Of a DNA stretch of 46,610 nucleotides, positions 26,936 to 36,152 are shown piece after piece (position 1 is the stretch's first letter; each line of letters begins with the position of its first letter). The notes under the pieces were generated by a model. It saw only the letters and a list, made by a program, of their open reading frames with translations, did not search any database and had not been told where the DNA came from. Origin of the DNA: Marinilabiliaceae bacterium. GTDB taxonomy: Bacteria > Bacteroidota > Bacteroidia > Bacteroidales > Marinilabiliaceae. The translations under genes and the position numbers were made by a program. Location: positions 1-46,610 of the forward strand of contig JAEINY010000016.1 in assembly GCA_016342595.1 (NCBI GenBank), read 5' to 3'.

Positions 26936-27781
26936 CTAATATTTAAAATGGAAGGCATTATTTTTCACATAAAATGGATCATTTCTGGTAAACTTCGTTT
27001 TGAAAAAACCTGTTAAACCTTCATGGTTACCAAGTAACAAAATACCTCCTTGATGTAACCTATCATAAAAAAATTGAAAAATTTTCGTTTGAAGAGAGGT
27101 ATTAAAATAAATCAATACATTGCGACAGAAAATAATATCAAATTTATTGTAAAATGGAAACTTCTCCTGAACTAAATCATGCTTCTGAAAATTTGGAATT
27201 TTCTTAATAAAATCCTTAATTTTCATAGAGTCATTCTCCTCGGAGATATCATAGTATTTATCAATTTCTATCTGAGAAACATCCCCAACAGCACTAGCCT
27301 TAAGCTTTGAATTAAAAACATCAATGTGTTTCTTATTAAAACGATATCTATAGGTAGCGTGTTTTGCCTGATTAATCATTTTTGAATTCAAATCAGTAGC
27401 GTAAACCTTACTACGTTCTAAAAGACCGAGTTCATTTAGCATGATAATATTAGAATACACTTCCTGTCCTGAACTACATCCGGCATGCCAGAAATTAAGT
27501 GAAGTCCGATTTTTAAGTAATGGATAAATCCGATTATAAAAAGCAATCCAGATATCTGGATCCCGAAACATTTCAGTGGTATTAACCGTTATTTCTTCAA
27601 CTAATTGTTCCACAAAGTATTTATCAGTCCTGGTCTTTTCAAGCAATTCATCCATGGTGAGTTGATGATCATTCAGAACTTTCTGTAGTCTTCGATGAAT
27701 TGAATTATCCGAATAATCACTAAAATCATAAGGGGTGTGCGCCTTTAACTCCTTTAAATACGTTTTAACATCCATCTCCAC
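26936..27781 (-). CDS. CheR-family protein-glutamate methyltransferase (second copy)
   Basis: CheR enzymes methylate glutamates of receptors using SAM. The 281-residue protein keeps all main motifs: TVNTTEMFRDPDIW, the SAM loop FWHAGCSSGQEVYS, VYATDLNSKM, and FCRNVLIYFNTSLQ near the C-terminus with GNHEGL. It is shorter in the N-terminal helical part than the CheR at 32277-33191 and has diverged from it. It sits between the GAF-PAS-PAS gene (18 nt upstream) and the degenerate CheR (3 nt downstream), so it seems to belong to a second adaptation set. Confidence 0.9.
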   Translation of the reverse strand: MEMDVKTYLKELKAHTPYDFSDYSDNSIHRRLQKVLNDHQLTMDELLEKTRTDKYFVEQLVEEITVNTTEMFRDPDIWIAFYNRIYPLLKNRTSLNFWHAGCSSGQEVYSNIIMLNELGLLERSKVYATDLNSKMINQAKHATYRYRFNKKHIDVFNSKLKASAVGDVSQIEIDKYYDISEENDSMKIKDFIKKIPNFQKHDLVQEKFPFYNKFDIIFCRNVLIYFNTSLQTKIFQFFYDRLHQGGILLLGNHEGLTGFFKTKFTRNDPFYVKNNAFHFKY

Positions 27782-27799
27782 AAATCTTTAAGTTGTAAA

Positions 27800-29677
27800 T
27801 TAGAACAACTCTACTTCAACATTTTGTATAAAGGCAGTATACGAGTGATCATCACCAACTTTAGCTTCTGATAATAAAAACAAGACAGCCACTTCTTCAC
27901 CTATTTTATTCTTAATCGGTGCCTCGCGACGTTCTCCAATTATTTTCTCTTTATCATTTGACACAAAAGCAGAAATAAAATCGTCATTTAGAACTGTCTC
28001 TTTTGAGAATAACAACTGAACATGTTTTCCAAGTACTTCATTGCGATCATATCCCCAAAGCTTTTCGGCAGCAACATTAAAAAACTCAACAATACCTTCA
28101 TTATTTGTGGTTAGAATAGCATCCAACGCACCTTCAAGTGTTTTTTCATTTCGTATTTTAACTGCCTCTACTTCCTTGAACTGTTCAGTAATTTCTTTCT
28201 TAGCCTCGTCTAGCATAATACCTAATTCATCTTTACTATGCTTCAGCTCCTCTTCCATAGTTACCTGTTCTGTCATATCATTCTCCAAACTTAATATCTT
28301 AACGATCTCACCTTCATGGTCGATCACTGGAGTATACGTGGTTAACAGATAAATTTCATCACCCATTTTAGTTCTCCGACGAACACGTCCCTTATAATTA
28401 TGTCCATTGCGCAGATCTGTAAGTATTTGATCCAGTTCCTCAGCATCATCTTTAAACACAAAAATCTTAATATTCTGACCTTCTATCTCTTCTGGTTTGT
28501 ATCGGAACGTTCTTAAGAAATTTTGATTTACAGAAATCAATGTCCCATCTGTTTCAAATTCAGAACTAATGGCGGCATGATCAATAGCTTCAAGTATCCC
28601 TTTCATCTCCACCTCGCGACGATCACTCTCCTCTTGGGTAGCCTGCATTTCTTCCAGACTTTGACGCAACTCTTCTTCTTGCTGAGACATGCGCTCCGCC
28701 TGATTCTGAGTTTCTTTTAGCAGCTTATTAGTTTGAATATTATTCTGTACAGAAGAAATGGTCAACGCGATACTTTCTGCAGTTTTTTCAACAAATTCAA
28801 TTTCAAACTCTTGAAGAATTTGAAAAGTGGCCATTTCAATAACACCAAAAATCTCATCATTTGTTTTCAACGGTACTAATAAAACTGAACGAGGATTTGA
28901 CTCCCCTAAACCAGATGTAATATTAACATAGTCATTTGGTACATCCGTTAAATAAATAGTTTCTTTTTCGAGTGCACATCTACCAACTAATCCTTCTGCC
29001 CACTTAATATGTTTATCTGCAAACTTCTTTCGTTCGAAAGCAATGCACGCAGTTAATTCAAAATGTCGCTCTTCTACGCCGGATTTATTTAATAAATAGA
29101 ATCCGGCTTGATTAATCTTGATGTAATCTACCAGATACCTAAGAATATTATAACTCAGATTTTCAATATTATCATTTTCCTTTCGCAGTAATTCTCCAAA
29201 TTGAGCCACACCTTGAGTCACCCAATTCCTTTGCTCTTCCTCAACCCTACGCTGTTCTTCATCTTTCTTACTCTTAATGAGGTAATCTCTTAATCGAAAC
29301 AGCGATCTGGCTAATTTATCTTTATTCTCATTTAAAGGCAGTGCTACTTGAAAATTTCCCTCCCTTAAATTATCAACAAAATCGAGAACAAACTGAGATC
29401 TTTTTGATACCTTTTTTAAATGCTTTTTTTGATTACGTATAACCCGCACAAAATTATTGGCCACAAAATAGCCTAATATGGCCGAACCAATTGGCAAAAA
29501 TGTCGCTAACCAAAGACTTGGAAACGACATATATAATTTCAAAAAAGATGGACTTTGCCCTTTTTCCTTAAATACTTCAAGAACAAAAAAAAGGAAAGCC
29601 ATAAATAAGACTAATCCAATTATAAATCCTCTAAATGTATAATTACTTTTTATAGTTTTTACATTCACTTTCTTCAT
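27800..29677 (-). CDS. Membrane GAF-PAS-PAS sensor without output domain
   Basis: The 625-residue protein has two membrane segments (about 15-33 and 50-72), a HAMP-like linker (75-130), a GAF domain (about 155-310, with GLVGRCALEKETIY and ITSGLGESNPRS), and a Glu/Gln-rich coiled coil (310-355). It ends with PAS 1 (358-475), a coiled coil and PAS 2 (505-620). There is no kinase, phosphatase, cyclase or methyl-accepting domain. Its first half parallels the PP2C protein at 22138-24744, so the two probably arose by duplication. It could transmit signals by forming mixed complexes with other coiled-coil proteins of the run. Confidence 0.85.
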   Translation of the reverse strand: MKKVNVKTIKSNYTFRGFIIGLVLFMAFLFFVLEVFKEKGQSPSFLKLYMSFPSLWLATFLPIGSAILGYFVANNFVRVIRNQKKHLKKVSKRSQFVLDFVDNLREGNFQVALPLNENKDKLARSLFRLRDYLIKSKKDEEQRRVEEEQRNWVTQGVAQFGELLRKENDNIENLSYNILRYLVDYIKINQAGFYLLNKSGVEERHFELTACIAFERKKFADKHIKWAEGLVGRCALEKETIYLTDVPNDYVNITSGLGESNPRSVLLVPLKTNDEIFGVIEMATFQILQEFEIEFVEKTAESIALTISSVQNNIQTNKLLKETQNQAERMSQQEEELRQSLEEMQATQEESDRREVEMKGILEAIDHAAISSEFETDGTLISVNQNFLRTFRYKPEEIEGQNIKIFVFKDDAEELDQILTDLRNGHNYKGRVRRRTKMGDEIYLLTTYTPVIDHEGEIVKILSLENDMTEQVTMEEELKHSKDELGIMLDEAKKEITEQFKEVEAVKIRNEKTLEGALDAILTTNNEGIVEFFNVAAEKLWGYDRNEVLGKHVQLLFSKETVLNDDFISAFVSNDKEKIIGERREAPIKNKIGEEVAVLFLLSEAKVGDDHSYTAFIQNVEVELF

Positions 29678-29724
29678 ACAAAACAGTATTAATTACTAAC
29701 TGTTTAATCAATTAAAGATCACAA

Positions 29725-30804
29725 TTAACGCACAAATTGAGAGATTAGGTAGGGTGCTACTTTATCTAACGCTAATATTTTTTCTGCGGCATCTAATTTT
29801 ATAGCTTCTTTGGGCATACCAAAGACAACCGATGAAGCCTCATCCTGAGCAATAGTATGGGCCCCGGACTCTTTTAACTCTAATAATCCCTTAGCTCCAT
29901 CATTACCCATTCCAGTCAATAATATTCCCGTTGCATTATTACCAGCATACCTAGCAGCAGAACGAAATAATACATCCACCGAAGGGCGATGTCTATTCAC
30001 CAATGGGCCCTCTTTAACATCAACCATATACTCCTTTCCGATTCGTTTCAGTAACATATGTTTATTACCAGGAGCTACAAGTACTCTCCCCTGATATAAC
30101 TTATCACCATTCTCAGCTTCTTTTACCTCCAGTCCACAAATACTATTCAAGCTATTTGCAAATGATTTTGTAAAACCCTCAGGCATATGTTGTACAATTG
30201 CAATTCCTGGCATCTTATCAGGCAAATTCTTAAGAAACTGACGAATGGCTTCTGTACCTCCAGTAGAAGCTCCTAATACAACAATTTTATCCGTATCAAT
30301 GATGCGCTTAAAAGTTGTAACCTTATCAATCATCACATCAGCTGAATACTTAGGGTTTACCTGTTGAACAGTAGGAGTAGCGATTTTTCGCCGCTTCAGT
30401 TTTACTTGCGATGCAGCTTTAACCGCATCACAAAGCAATATTTTCGATTCATTGATGAATTGAGCGGCATTCATTGCAGGTTTTCCAATAATTTCACTGG
30501 CCCCATATTCTAATGCTTTCATGGCAACTTCTGTCCCTTCGGTGGTAAGACTAGAAATTACAACCACAGGAATCGGATGTTGCGACATAATTTTGCGTAA
30601 AAAAGTTAACCCATCCATTCTTGGCATTTCAATGTCCAGAGTAATCACATCAGGTATTTCCTTCATGATTTTTTTTACTGCAATAATTGGATCAGCAGCC
30701 GTACCCATTACCTCAATATCAGCATCTGATTCTAAGATAGAGGTTAAGCTTTGCCTTACAACGGCAGAGTCGTCTACTACAAGAACACGAATTTTCTTTT
30801 TCAT
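29725..30804 (-). CDS. cheB: Chemotaxis response regulator methylesterase CheB
   Basis: The full-length CheB has 359 residues. The receiver domain (1-120) has [12 protein letters not shown], the phospho-Asp in [18 protein letters not shown] and the Lys in IIGKPA. The C-terminal methylesterase (about 165-359) has Ser in [10 protein letters not shown], His in VQHMPEGFT and Asp in [10 protein letters not shown]. It demethylates or deamidates receptor glutamates when phosphorylated by CheA. It lies 57 nt after cheD, in the core chemosensory part of the run. Confidence 0.96.
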   Translation of the reverse strand: MKKKIRVLVVDDSAVVRQSLTSILESDADIEVMGTAADPIIAVKKIMKEIPDVITLDIEMPRMDGLTFLRKIMSQHPIPVVVISSLTTEGTEVAMKALEYGASEIIGKPAMNAAQFINESKILLCDAVKAASQVKLKRRKIATPTVQQVNPKYSADVMIDKVTTFKRIIDTDKIVVLGASTGGTEAIRQFLKNLPDKMPGIAIVQHMPEGFTKSFANSLNSICGLEVKEAENGDKLYQGRVLVAPGNKHMLLKRIGKEYMVDVKEGPLVNRHRPSVDVLFRSAARYAGNNATGILLTGMGNDGAKGLLELKESGAHTIAQDEASSVVFGMPKEAIKLDAAEKILALDKVAPYLISQFVR

Positions 30805-30861
30805 TCATCAAATTTTTTAAATCCCAAACGACCTACTCAAATTGACTAATCAATTATCCGC

Positions 30862-31338
30862 TTAATATACCCTTTTTTCTAAAAACTTATGTCGCACTTC
30901 ACCGGTATCAGTAAAAAATAAAATCTTTCTTCCCCTTTTACCTCCTGTACTGGATGCTACAATTGGGATTTTTCGCTCTTCCAACATTAATCGTGCAACA
31001 CGAATGTTTCGCTCACCTATTAAGCTGGAATTACCGGTACTTGCCTCTAATAACTCACCCCCACCAAATACTTTAGCTTGTATATCTTTAATGTTACTAC
31101 CTAAGTATAACATACGCTCCAGTAGCTTATCAATAGCAATATTACCGTATTTAGGCGAGGCCAAATCGTTCCCATTCCAGTTGGGTAACATGTAATGGTT
31201 CAGGCCACCATATTTAAGCCTTTTATCCCATAAACATATTCCCACACAGCTTCCCAGTATCGTTTTTATAACATATGGTTCCCTACTGACAAACAATGAA
31301 GATGGATATAGAAAATGTTGCAAATACTTATTTTCCAT
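30862..31338 (-). CDS. cheD: Chemoreceptor glutamine deamidase CheD
   Basis: CheD deamidates receptor glutamines. I place the start at ATG 31336-31338 (158 residues) because it has a near-perfect Shine-Dalgarno AAGGAG six nt upstream and does not overlap the preceding gene. The longer in-frame option from 31410 would add 24 residues and overlap the kinase-like gene. Catalytic Cys31 (TILGSCVG) and His48 (YGGLNHYMLP) are 17 residues apart, the same spacing as Cys27/His44 of Thermotoga CheD. KYGNIAI, KVFGGGELL and IGERN complete the family pattern. No CheC is present nearby. Confidence 0.93.
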   Translation of the reverse strand: MENKYLQHFLYPSSLFVSREPYVIKTILGSCVGICLWDKRLKYGGLNHYMLPNWNGNDLASPKYGNIAIDKLLERMLYLGSNIKDIQAKVFGGGELLEASTGNSSLIGERNIRVARLMLEERKIPIVASSTGGKRGRKILFFTDTGEVRHKFLEKRVY

Positions 31339-31344
31339 TAAATT

Positions 31345-31350
31345 CTCCTT
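31345..31350 (-). promoter_or_regulatory. Strong ribosome-binding site deciding the cheD start
   Basis: AAGGAG on the minus strand, 6 nt before the ATG at 31338, overlaps the stop codon of the upstream kinase-like gene. Such strong sites are uncommon in this window, and this one suggests translational coupling. Confidence 0.8.
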
Positions 31351-32248
31351 AAAAAATCTCATCACCTTCATCGAAGAAAATATCATTTCCTTCTCCACTA
31401 AAACCCTCAATTATATTTTTTGCCTCAGGTAAGGTAACAGCAAAAATGGACCCTTCCCCCTTTTGACTTTGAATTTCTATGTTACCTTCCAGTACATCTA
31501 AAAGAGCTTTTGTTATAGACAAACCAAGACCATGTCCCCGATTAATCGAATTAATCCCTGAATCAAGACGCTTAAAGCGCTCAAAAATAATCTTTTGATT
31601 CTTTTCAGATATTCCTGTTCCAAAATCTTGAACAGAAGCACTTAAAATATCATCATCAACCCATAATTTAACAATAACCTTACTGTCTTTATAACTATAC
31701 TTTAACGCATTATTAACCAAATTACTAAGAACAAGCTTTAGTTTTTCTGAATCGGTTTTAAAATAAAAATTCTTTCCAAAACCATGTTCAATATTAAATT
31801 GAGTTTCAATATCAATGCCCATCTTTCTGGAAATGATATTAAATGAGTCAATAACTGTTTGAACAAGGCTACGAATGTTAACCTTAGTGATATTAGGAGC
31901 AATTTCTCCAGCTTCAATTTTAGCAGCTACAAAAATGTTCCGCAACTGAAAGTCCAGGTTAAATGCCTCACTATGAATTAGTGCTACCATTGAAACCACC
32001 TTTTTCCAGTCATTTTTCTCAACAGATAAAATGGCTTTTGATAATCCCAGAATGGAAGTAAATGGATTTACAATTTCATTCGAAATATTAGAAATAAAAT
32101 GACTCTTAAGCGCTTCAGATTCCTTAAGTTTTTTAGTTACTCCCTGAAAATCTTTTGATAACTCTTTCAGTTCGTCATCTAATTTTTTTCTCTCTTCCAG
32201 TCTTAGTCTTAATTCGCGTAAAAGCTGCCTATCCGATAGATTGCTCAT
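31349..32248 (-). CDS. Histidine-kinase-like ATPase lacking the phospho-acceptor His
   Basis: The 299-residue soluble protein has an N-terminal coiled coil (about 7-48), a HisKA-like helix pair and a GHKL ATPase. The ATPase motifs are intact: N-box LSNLVNNALKYS, G1 VQDFGTGIS, F-box IIFERFKR and G2 GHGLGLSITKALL. However, the H-box that normally reads NxSHEIRTP reads ISNISNEIVNP, with Asn57 where the phosphorylated His should be (codon AAT at 32078-32080). It cannot autophosphorylate on that site. It may act on another protein, sense ATP, or serve as a scaffold with CheA. It lies between cheR (28 nt) and cheD (10 nt). Confidence 0.88.
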   Translation of the reverse strand: MSNLSDRQLLRELRLRLEERKKLDDELKELSKDFQGVTKKLKESEALKSHFISNISNEIVNPFTSILGLSKAILSVEKNDWKKVVSMVALIHSEAFNLDFQLRNIFVAAKIEAGEIAPNITKVNIRSLVQTVIDSFNIISRKMGIDIETQFNIEHGFGKNFYFKTDSEKLKLVLSNLVNNALKYSYKDSKVIVKLWVDDDILSASVQDFGTGISEKNQKIIFERFKRLDSGINSINRGHGLGLSITKALLDVLEGNIEIQSQKGEGSIFAVTLPEAKNIIEGFSGEGNDIFFDEGDEIF

Positions 32249-32276
32249 GATTTATAATTTATATTCCGGACTAATA

Positions 32277-33191
32277 TTATACTTTTCTAAATATTGTAGG
32301 TTTAATGTGACTTAAAGGCACATTCATACCTGATAAAGATTCTGAATGGCCAATAAAAAAATAACCTCCAGGTTCCAGATAATTACATAATTTATTAATT
32401 ACTTGCTCCTGCGTAGCCCGATCAAAGTAGATCAGTACATTTCTGCAGAAGATAACCTTGAACTTTTCATTCACATCATAGTAACTATCCATTAGGTTGA
32501 CATACTTCAATGCAATATTAGCCTGAAGTTCTGGTTTCACTCTGACAGTTGGAGAAATTCGATCCTTACTACGTAAAAAATACCTCTTCTTAAATTCCAC
32601 AGGTATCAGCCCAATTTTTGATTCATTATATACTCCTTTAGCTGCGGCACTCAATACTTTATTAGATATATCAGAACCCAATATTGAGAAATTAAATGCT
32701 GAGTTTGTTTTTTTAAATTCATTTAAAACAATCGAAATGGTATAAGGTTCTTCACCGCTTGAACATCCTGCACTCCATATTTTAAATGGTAAATTATTAT
32801 GAGGCCCCTGATACTTTGTTAAAATTTCCTTTTGCAGAAAATCGAAATGCAATGGTTCCCGAAAAAAATCAGTTTTGTTAGTAGTAACTACATTAAGAAA
32901 ATTGAATAACTCATTTTGCTGCCCATCCTTACTAAAAAAATAATCTTTATACTCTGTATAAGAGTTCATGTTTAGCTCTCTAATACGTTTTAATAGCCGC
33001 CCTTGTAACATAATACGTTTAATTGGTGGCATTTTAATACCATACTCATTATAAATGAAATCACTAAAAGCTTGAAAATCCCTCTCCGACAGCTCTGCTT
33101 TAAAAGCATCCAGGTCTTTCTTTAAATGATTATCCATTTTATCCTCGGACATAGGTATATTTATTTGTTGTAATAAATCAGTTAAACTCAC
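32277..33191 (-). CDS. cheR: Chemotaxis protein methyltransferase CheR
   Basis: This 304-residue CheR carries every motif: VTTNKTDFFREP, the SAM loop WSAGCSSGEEPYT, ILGSDISNKVL, FCRNVLIYFD and FIGHSESL at the end. It should methylate the MCP encoded at 37248-38942. Its start overlaps the end of the upstream cheW by 14 nt, which implies translational coupling within the core operon. Confidence 0.95.
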   Translation of the reverse strand: MSLTDLLQQINIPMSEDKMDNHLKKDLDAFKAELSERDFQAFSDFIYNEYGIKMPPIKRIMLQGRLLKRIRELNMNSYTEYKDYFFSKDGQQNELFNFLNVVTTNKTDFFREPLHFDFLQKEILTKYQGPHNNLPFKIWSAGCSSGEEPYTISIVLNEFKKTNSAFNFSILGSDISNKVLSAAAKGVYNESKIGLIPVEFKKRYFLRSKDRISPTVRVKPELQANIALKYVNLMDSYYDVNEKFKVIFCRNVLIYFDRATQEQVINKLCNYLEPGGYFFIGHSESLSGMNVPLSHIKPTIFRKV

Positions 33192-33654
33192 CTATCATTT
33201 TATCCATTGCCACAATATCCGTATCCGAAAACACTTTGTTGGCATTTAATATCATTACCAGAAGGTCTTCAGTGCGATAAGTTGCTGATATATAACCTGG
33301 TTTATAGTCTTCTTCAATCTCCTTAATCTTCTCTGGATCTGACTCAAACACGTCTGAAACATTATCAACTAAAACACCAATCTTAAACAAATCCCCGGAT
33401 TCCTTTTCAATTTCAAGAACAACAATACATGTCTGCGGTGATATTTCGATTTTTCCAAGATTAAATTTTTGGGCAGCATCAATTACCGGAATCACTTCAT
33501 CACGATGATCGATTACACCTTTTACAAATGGCAAACTTTCCGGCACAGCCTTGGGAGAAATATATTCTTTTATTTCTTCAACTTTTTCAACATGGATACC
33601 AAATATATTGTTTCCAACTGAAAATGTGAGATATGAGTTCATTACCTGATCCAT
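33178..33654 (-). CDS. cheW: CheW-family adaptor (second copy)
   Basis: CheW couples receptors to CheA in the array. The 158-residue protein has the fold pattern: LTFSVGNNIFGIHVEKVEEI, then PFVKGVIDHRDEVIPVID near residue 44, and IGVLVDNVSDVFE near 95. It has a slightly longer C-terminus than the neighbouring CheW (33667-34113), from which it differs clearly in sequence, so the two probably occupy different array positions. It is 12 nt after that gene and overlaps cheR by 14 nt. Confidence 0.92.
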   Translation of the reverse strand: MDQVMNSYLTFSVGNNIFGIHVEKVEEIKEYISPKAVPESLPFVKGVIDHRDEVIPVIDAAQKFNLGKIEISPQTCIVVLEIEKESGDLFKIGVLVDNVSDVFESDPEKIKEIEEDYKPGYISATYRTEDLLVMILNANKVFSDTDIVAMDKMIGEFN

Positions 33655-33666
33655 TTTTTCGATATT

Positions 33667-34113
33667 TTATTTTTCCACCTCTTGAACACATTCGATCAAA
33701 TCAATGACATGAATAAAATCCTTGCCACGGTAAATGGATCCAGTAAAAGCATTTATTAGCCCACTATTTCCATTAAATACAGAATCTTGAAGGGCAGTGG
33801 TATCAATATCAAACACCTCTTTTACGCCATCTACAACAAATCCTATTAAAGAATCAGCTTTTCCATCGTCAGAAACTACTATAATCGATGTATCCTGAGT
33901 ATTTTCGATTGACTTAACTCCCATCATCATTCGCAAATCGGTAATGGGAATAATATTACCATGAAGATTGATAACTCCTAGTAAATACTCTTTAACATTG
34001 GGTACTTTTGTAAATTGTCCAAATTCAAGAATATTTCGAACTTTCAAGGTATCAAAAGCAAATACTTCTTTATTTATATAAAAAGATATCAAGGATGTCA
34101 TTTGTTCTTTCAT
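33667..34113 (-). CDS. cheW: CheW-family adaptor (first copy)
   Basis: The 148-residue CheW has SFYINKEVFAFDTLKVRNIL at its start, then YLLGVINLHGNIIPITDLR (the conserved G-x-x-N/D-x-R/H-G-x-x-x-P-V/I-x-D-L core, near residues 43-60) and IGFVVDGVKEVFDID. It lies 11 nt after cheA, the usual position for the main coupling protein, and 12 nt before the second cheW. Confidence 0.95.
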   Translation of the reverse strand: MKEQMTSLISFYINKEVFAFDTLKVRNILEFGQFTKVPNVKEYLLGVINLHGNIIPITDLRMMMGVKSIENTQDTSIIVVSDDGKADSLIGFVVDGVKEVFDIDTTALQDSVFNGNSGLINAFTGSIYRGKDFIHVIDLIECVQEVEK

Positions 34114-34124
34114 AATGTATACTC

Positions 34125-36152
34125 TTAAGAAGTCCTATACTTTTTCATGGCATTGAGATGAATCAACCGATTTGTATCAATCACCATTGAAATGGTACCA
34201 TCACCCATAATAGATGCACCTGAGATAGTTTCCTGCTTCTTAAGGAAACGCCCCATTGCCTTCACCACTGTTTGATACTCACCGATGACCTGATCCACCA
34301 TTAAACCAACTTTACGGTCTTCATATTTTACTAAAATCAACTGCTGAGATCCATCACTTTTAACCGTTTCATTAAATGTCTCACGCAAATCAATAAATGG
34401 GAATTGACTTTTTTCGATTGTTACCACTTGGTTAAAAGTAGATCCAAACTTCACGCTATCCATAGCATGAATTTTTTCAATATTGGCAATTGGAATAACG
34501 TATTGGTTATTGGCCACCTTAACAAGAAGTCCATCAATAATAGAAAGAGTTAGTGGCATTTCCAATGTTAAAGTTGTACCTTTTCCAACATCAGAGTCAA
34601 GGGAAACCTCCCCACGGATCTCTCCAATTTTTTTCTTTACCACATCCATCCCGACGCCACGACCAGATACATCAGATACTTGTTCTTTAGTAGAAAACCC
34701 GCTTAAAAAGACAAGGTCAAATATCTCCTTCTTTGATAACTCAACATTTTTATCAATTAACCCTTTACTGATCGCCTTTTTAACAATCTGATCAGGATCA
34801 ATCCCACGTCCATCATCAATAACTTTTACTATCACAGTAGCTCCTGAATAGAAAGCCTTGAAAATAATGGTTCCTTTAGGTGATTTTCCTGCTTTTATCC
34901 TCTCTTCAGGAAGTTCAATACCATGATCAACCGAATTTCGTATAATGTGAAGCAAAGGATCTGTCAAATGCTCAATTATATTTTTGTCTAATTCGATATC
35001 TCCACCTTCAATAACAAAGTCAATATCTTTATCTAGCTCTTTCGAAAGATCACGTACCAATCTTTGAAAACGCATCAATTCGCTTTGAAGCGGTATCAGA
35101 CTTATCTCAAAAGCATTATCTCTGAGTTGTCGACTCAACTTCTGAATATTTTCAGCCAGTGAGAGAATTCCAGGATTTCCATCTTTCTCTGCATATAGAT
35201 TTAACTGAGCCTGGATAGTCACCAACTCACTTACCAGATTTACAAGTTCGTCAATTTTAGTTGATGAAACCCGAATACTAGAAATTTTATGTTCTTTAAG
35301 CTGAACTTTCTTTTTAGTTTTCGATTTAGCTTGTTCAGGAGTTACGGACAAAGAAAGACTTTTCAACTGATTGGGCAAAAGTGGCACCTGTTTGCCAACA
35401 GCTTCCAAAATAACTCTCTTTACCTCTTCATTCTCCAATAAATTTCCAGCTGACAATTGGGTGATATTTATTGTACATTCATCCTCAACAAAAATGAATA
35501 CATCCTTGATATCATTAACCGATTCTGATGTATTTAAAACAATTTGCCATTCAATGTAATTACCAACAGGATCAAGTTCACTTATTCCAGGCACTTTCGA
35601 AGAAAATGCTAAAACCTGTGCACTTCCCATTGCATGCAGATCATCCAACAAATAAAATGGATTAGTACCATTTCTAAGGATCTCTTTATTGGGCTTGAAA
35701 TTGATTAAATACGTATTTGAGCCATCATCACCAACAACTGGAGTTTCATCTACTTCTTTAGGCAATTCCTGCTCAATCTCTGAAACTTCTTGTACCCTGG
35801 TAATAAAATCCTTCTGCTCCTTGATTTCATCCAGATCCGTTAAGTCACCTCTATCCAAAAGGTGCTTAATATGATCGATCGCTTCAAAGGTTAGCGAAAT
35901 AATTTCATTATCTACACCTAACCTGTTATTACGAACCAAATCAAAGATCGTCTCAAGATGGTGGGTAAATTCGCTCAGATCATTGAAACCAAACATCGCA
36001 CCACCCCCTTTTAGAGAATGCATGGCACGAAAAATACGTTCAATTATTTCATGATTTTTCGTATCCTTTTCAAGAAGCAATAACGCTTCTTCCAAATCGT
36101 TGATGTTATCCAGCGATTCTTCTACAAATTTAACCTTGAATTTATCAATCAT
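34125..36152 (-). CDS. cheA: Chemotaxis histidine kinase CheA
   Basis: The start is placed at ATG 36150-36152 (675 residues), with AGGAAG just upstream and an 8-nt overlap with the HPt gene. A longer frame to 36194 is possible but less likely. P1 has phospho-His45 in RAMHSLKGGGAMFGF. About 155-240 is a ferredoxin-like P2-type domain. P3 begins SSTKIDELVNLVSELV. P4 has HIIRNSVDHGIE (N-box), DDGRGIDP (G1) and SGRGVGMDVVKKKI (G2). P5 (from about 540) is CheW-like with LTLSIIDGLLVKV. It is a complete kinase that should feed CheB, the CheY-like receiver and perhaps the HPt protein. Confidence 0.96.
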   Translation of the reverse strand: MIDKFKVKFVEESLDNINDLEEALLLLEKDTKNHEIIERIFRAMHSLKGGGAMFGFNDLSEFTHHLETIFDLVRNNRLGVDNEIISLTFEAIDHIKHLLDRGDLTDLDEIKEQKDFITRVQEVSEIEQELPKEVDETPVVGDDGSNTYLINFKPNKEILRNGTNPFYLLDDLHAMGSAQVLAFSSKVPGISELDPVGNYIEWQIVLNTSESVNDIKDVFIFVEDECTINITQLSAGNLLENEEVKRVILEAVGKQVPLLPNQLKSLSLSVTPEQAKSKTKKKVQLKEHKISSIRVSSTKIDELVNLVSELVTIQAQLNLYAEKDGNPGILSLAENIQKLSRQLRDNAFEISLIPLQSELMRFQRLVRDLSKELDKDIDFVIEGGDIELDKNIIEHLTDPLLHIIRNSVDHGIELPEERIKAGKSPKGTIIFKAFYSGATVIVKVIDDGRGIDPDQIVKKAISKGLIDKNVELSKKEIFDLVFLSGFSTKEQVSDVSGRGVGMDVVKKKIGEIRGEVSLDSDVGKGTTLTLEMPLTLSIIDGLLVKVANNQYVIPIANIEKIHAMDSVKFGSTFNQVVTIEKSQFPFIDLRETFNETVKSDGSQQLILVKYEDRKVGLMVDQVIGEYQTVVKAMGRFLKKQETISGASIMGDGTISMVIDTNRLIHLNAMKKYRTS

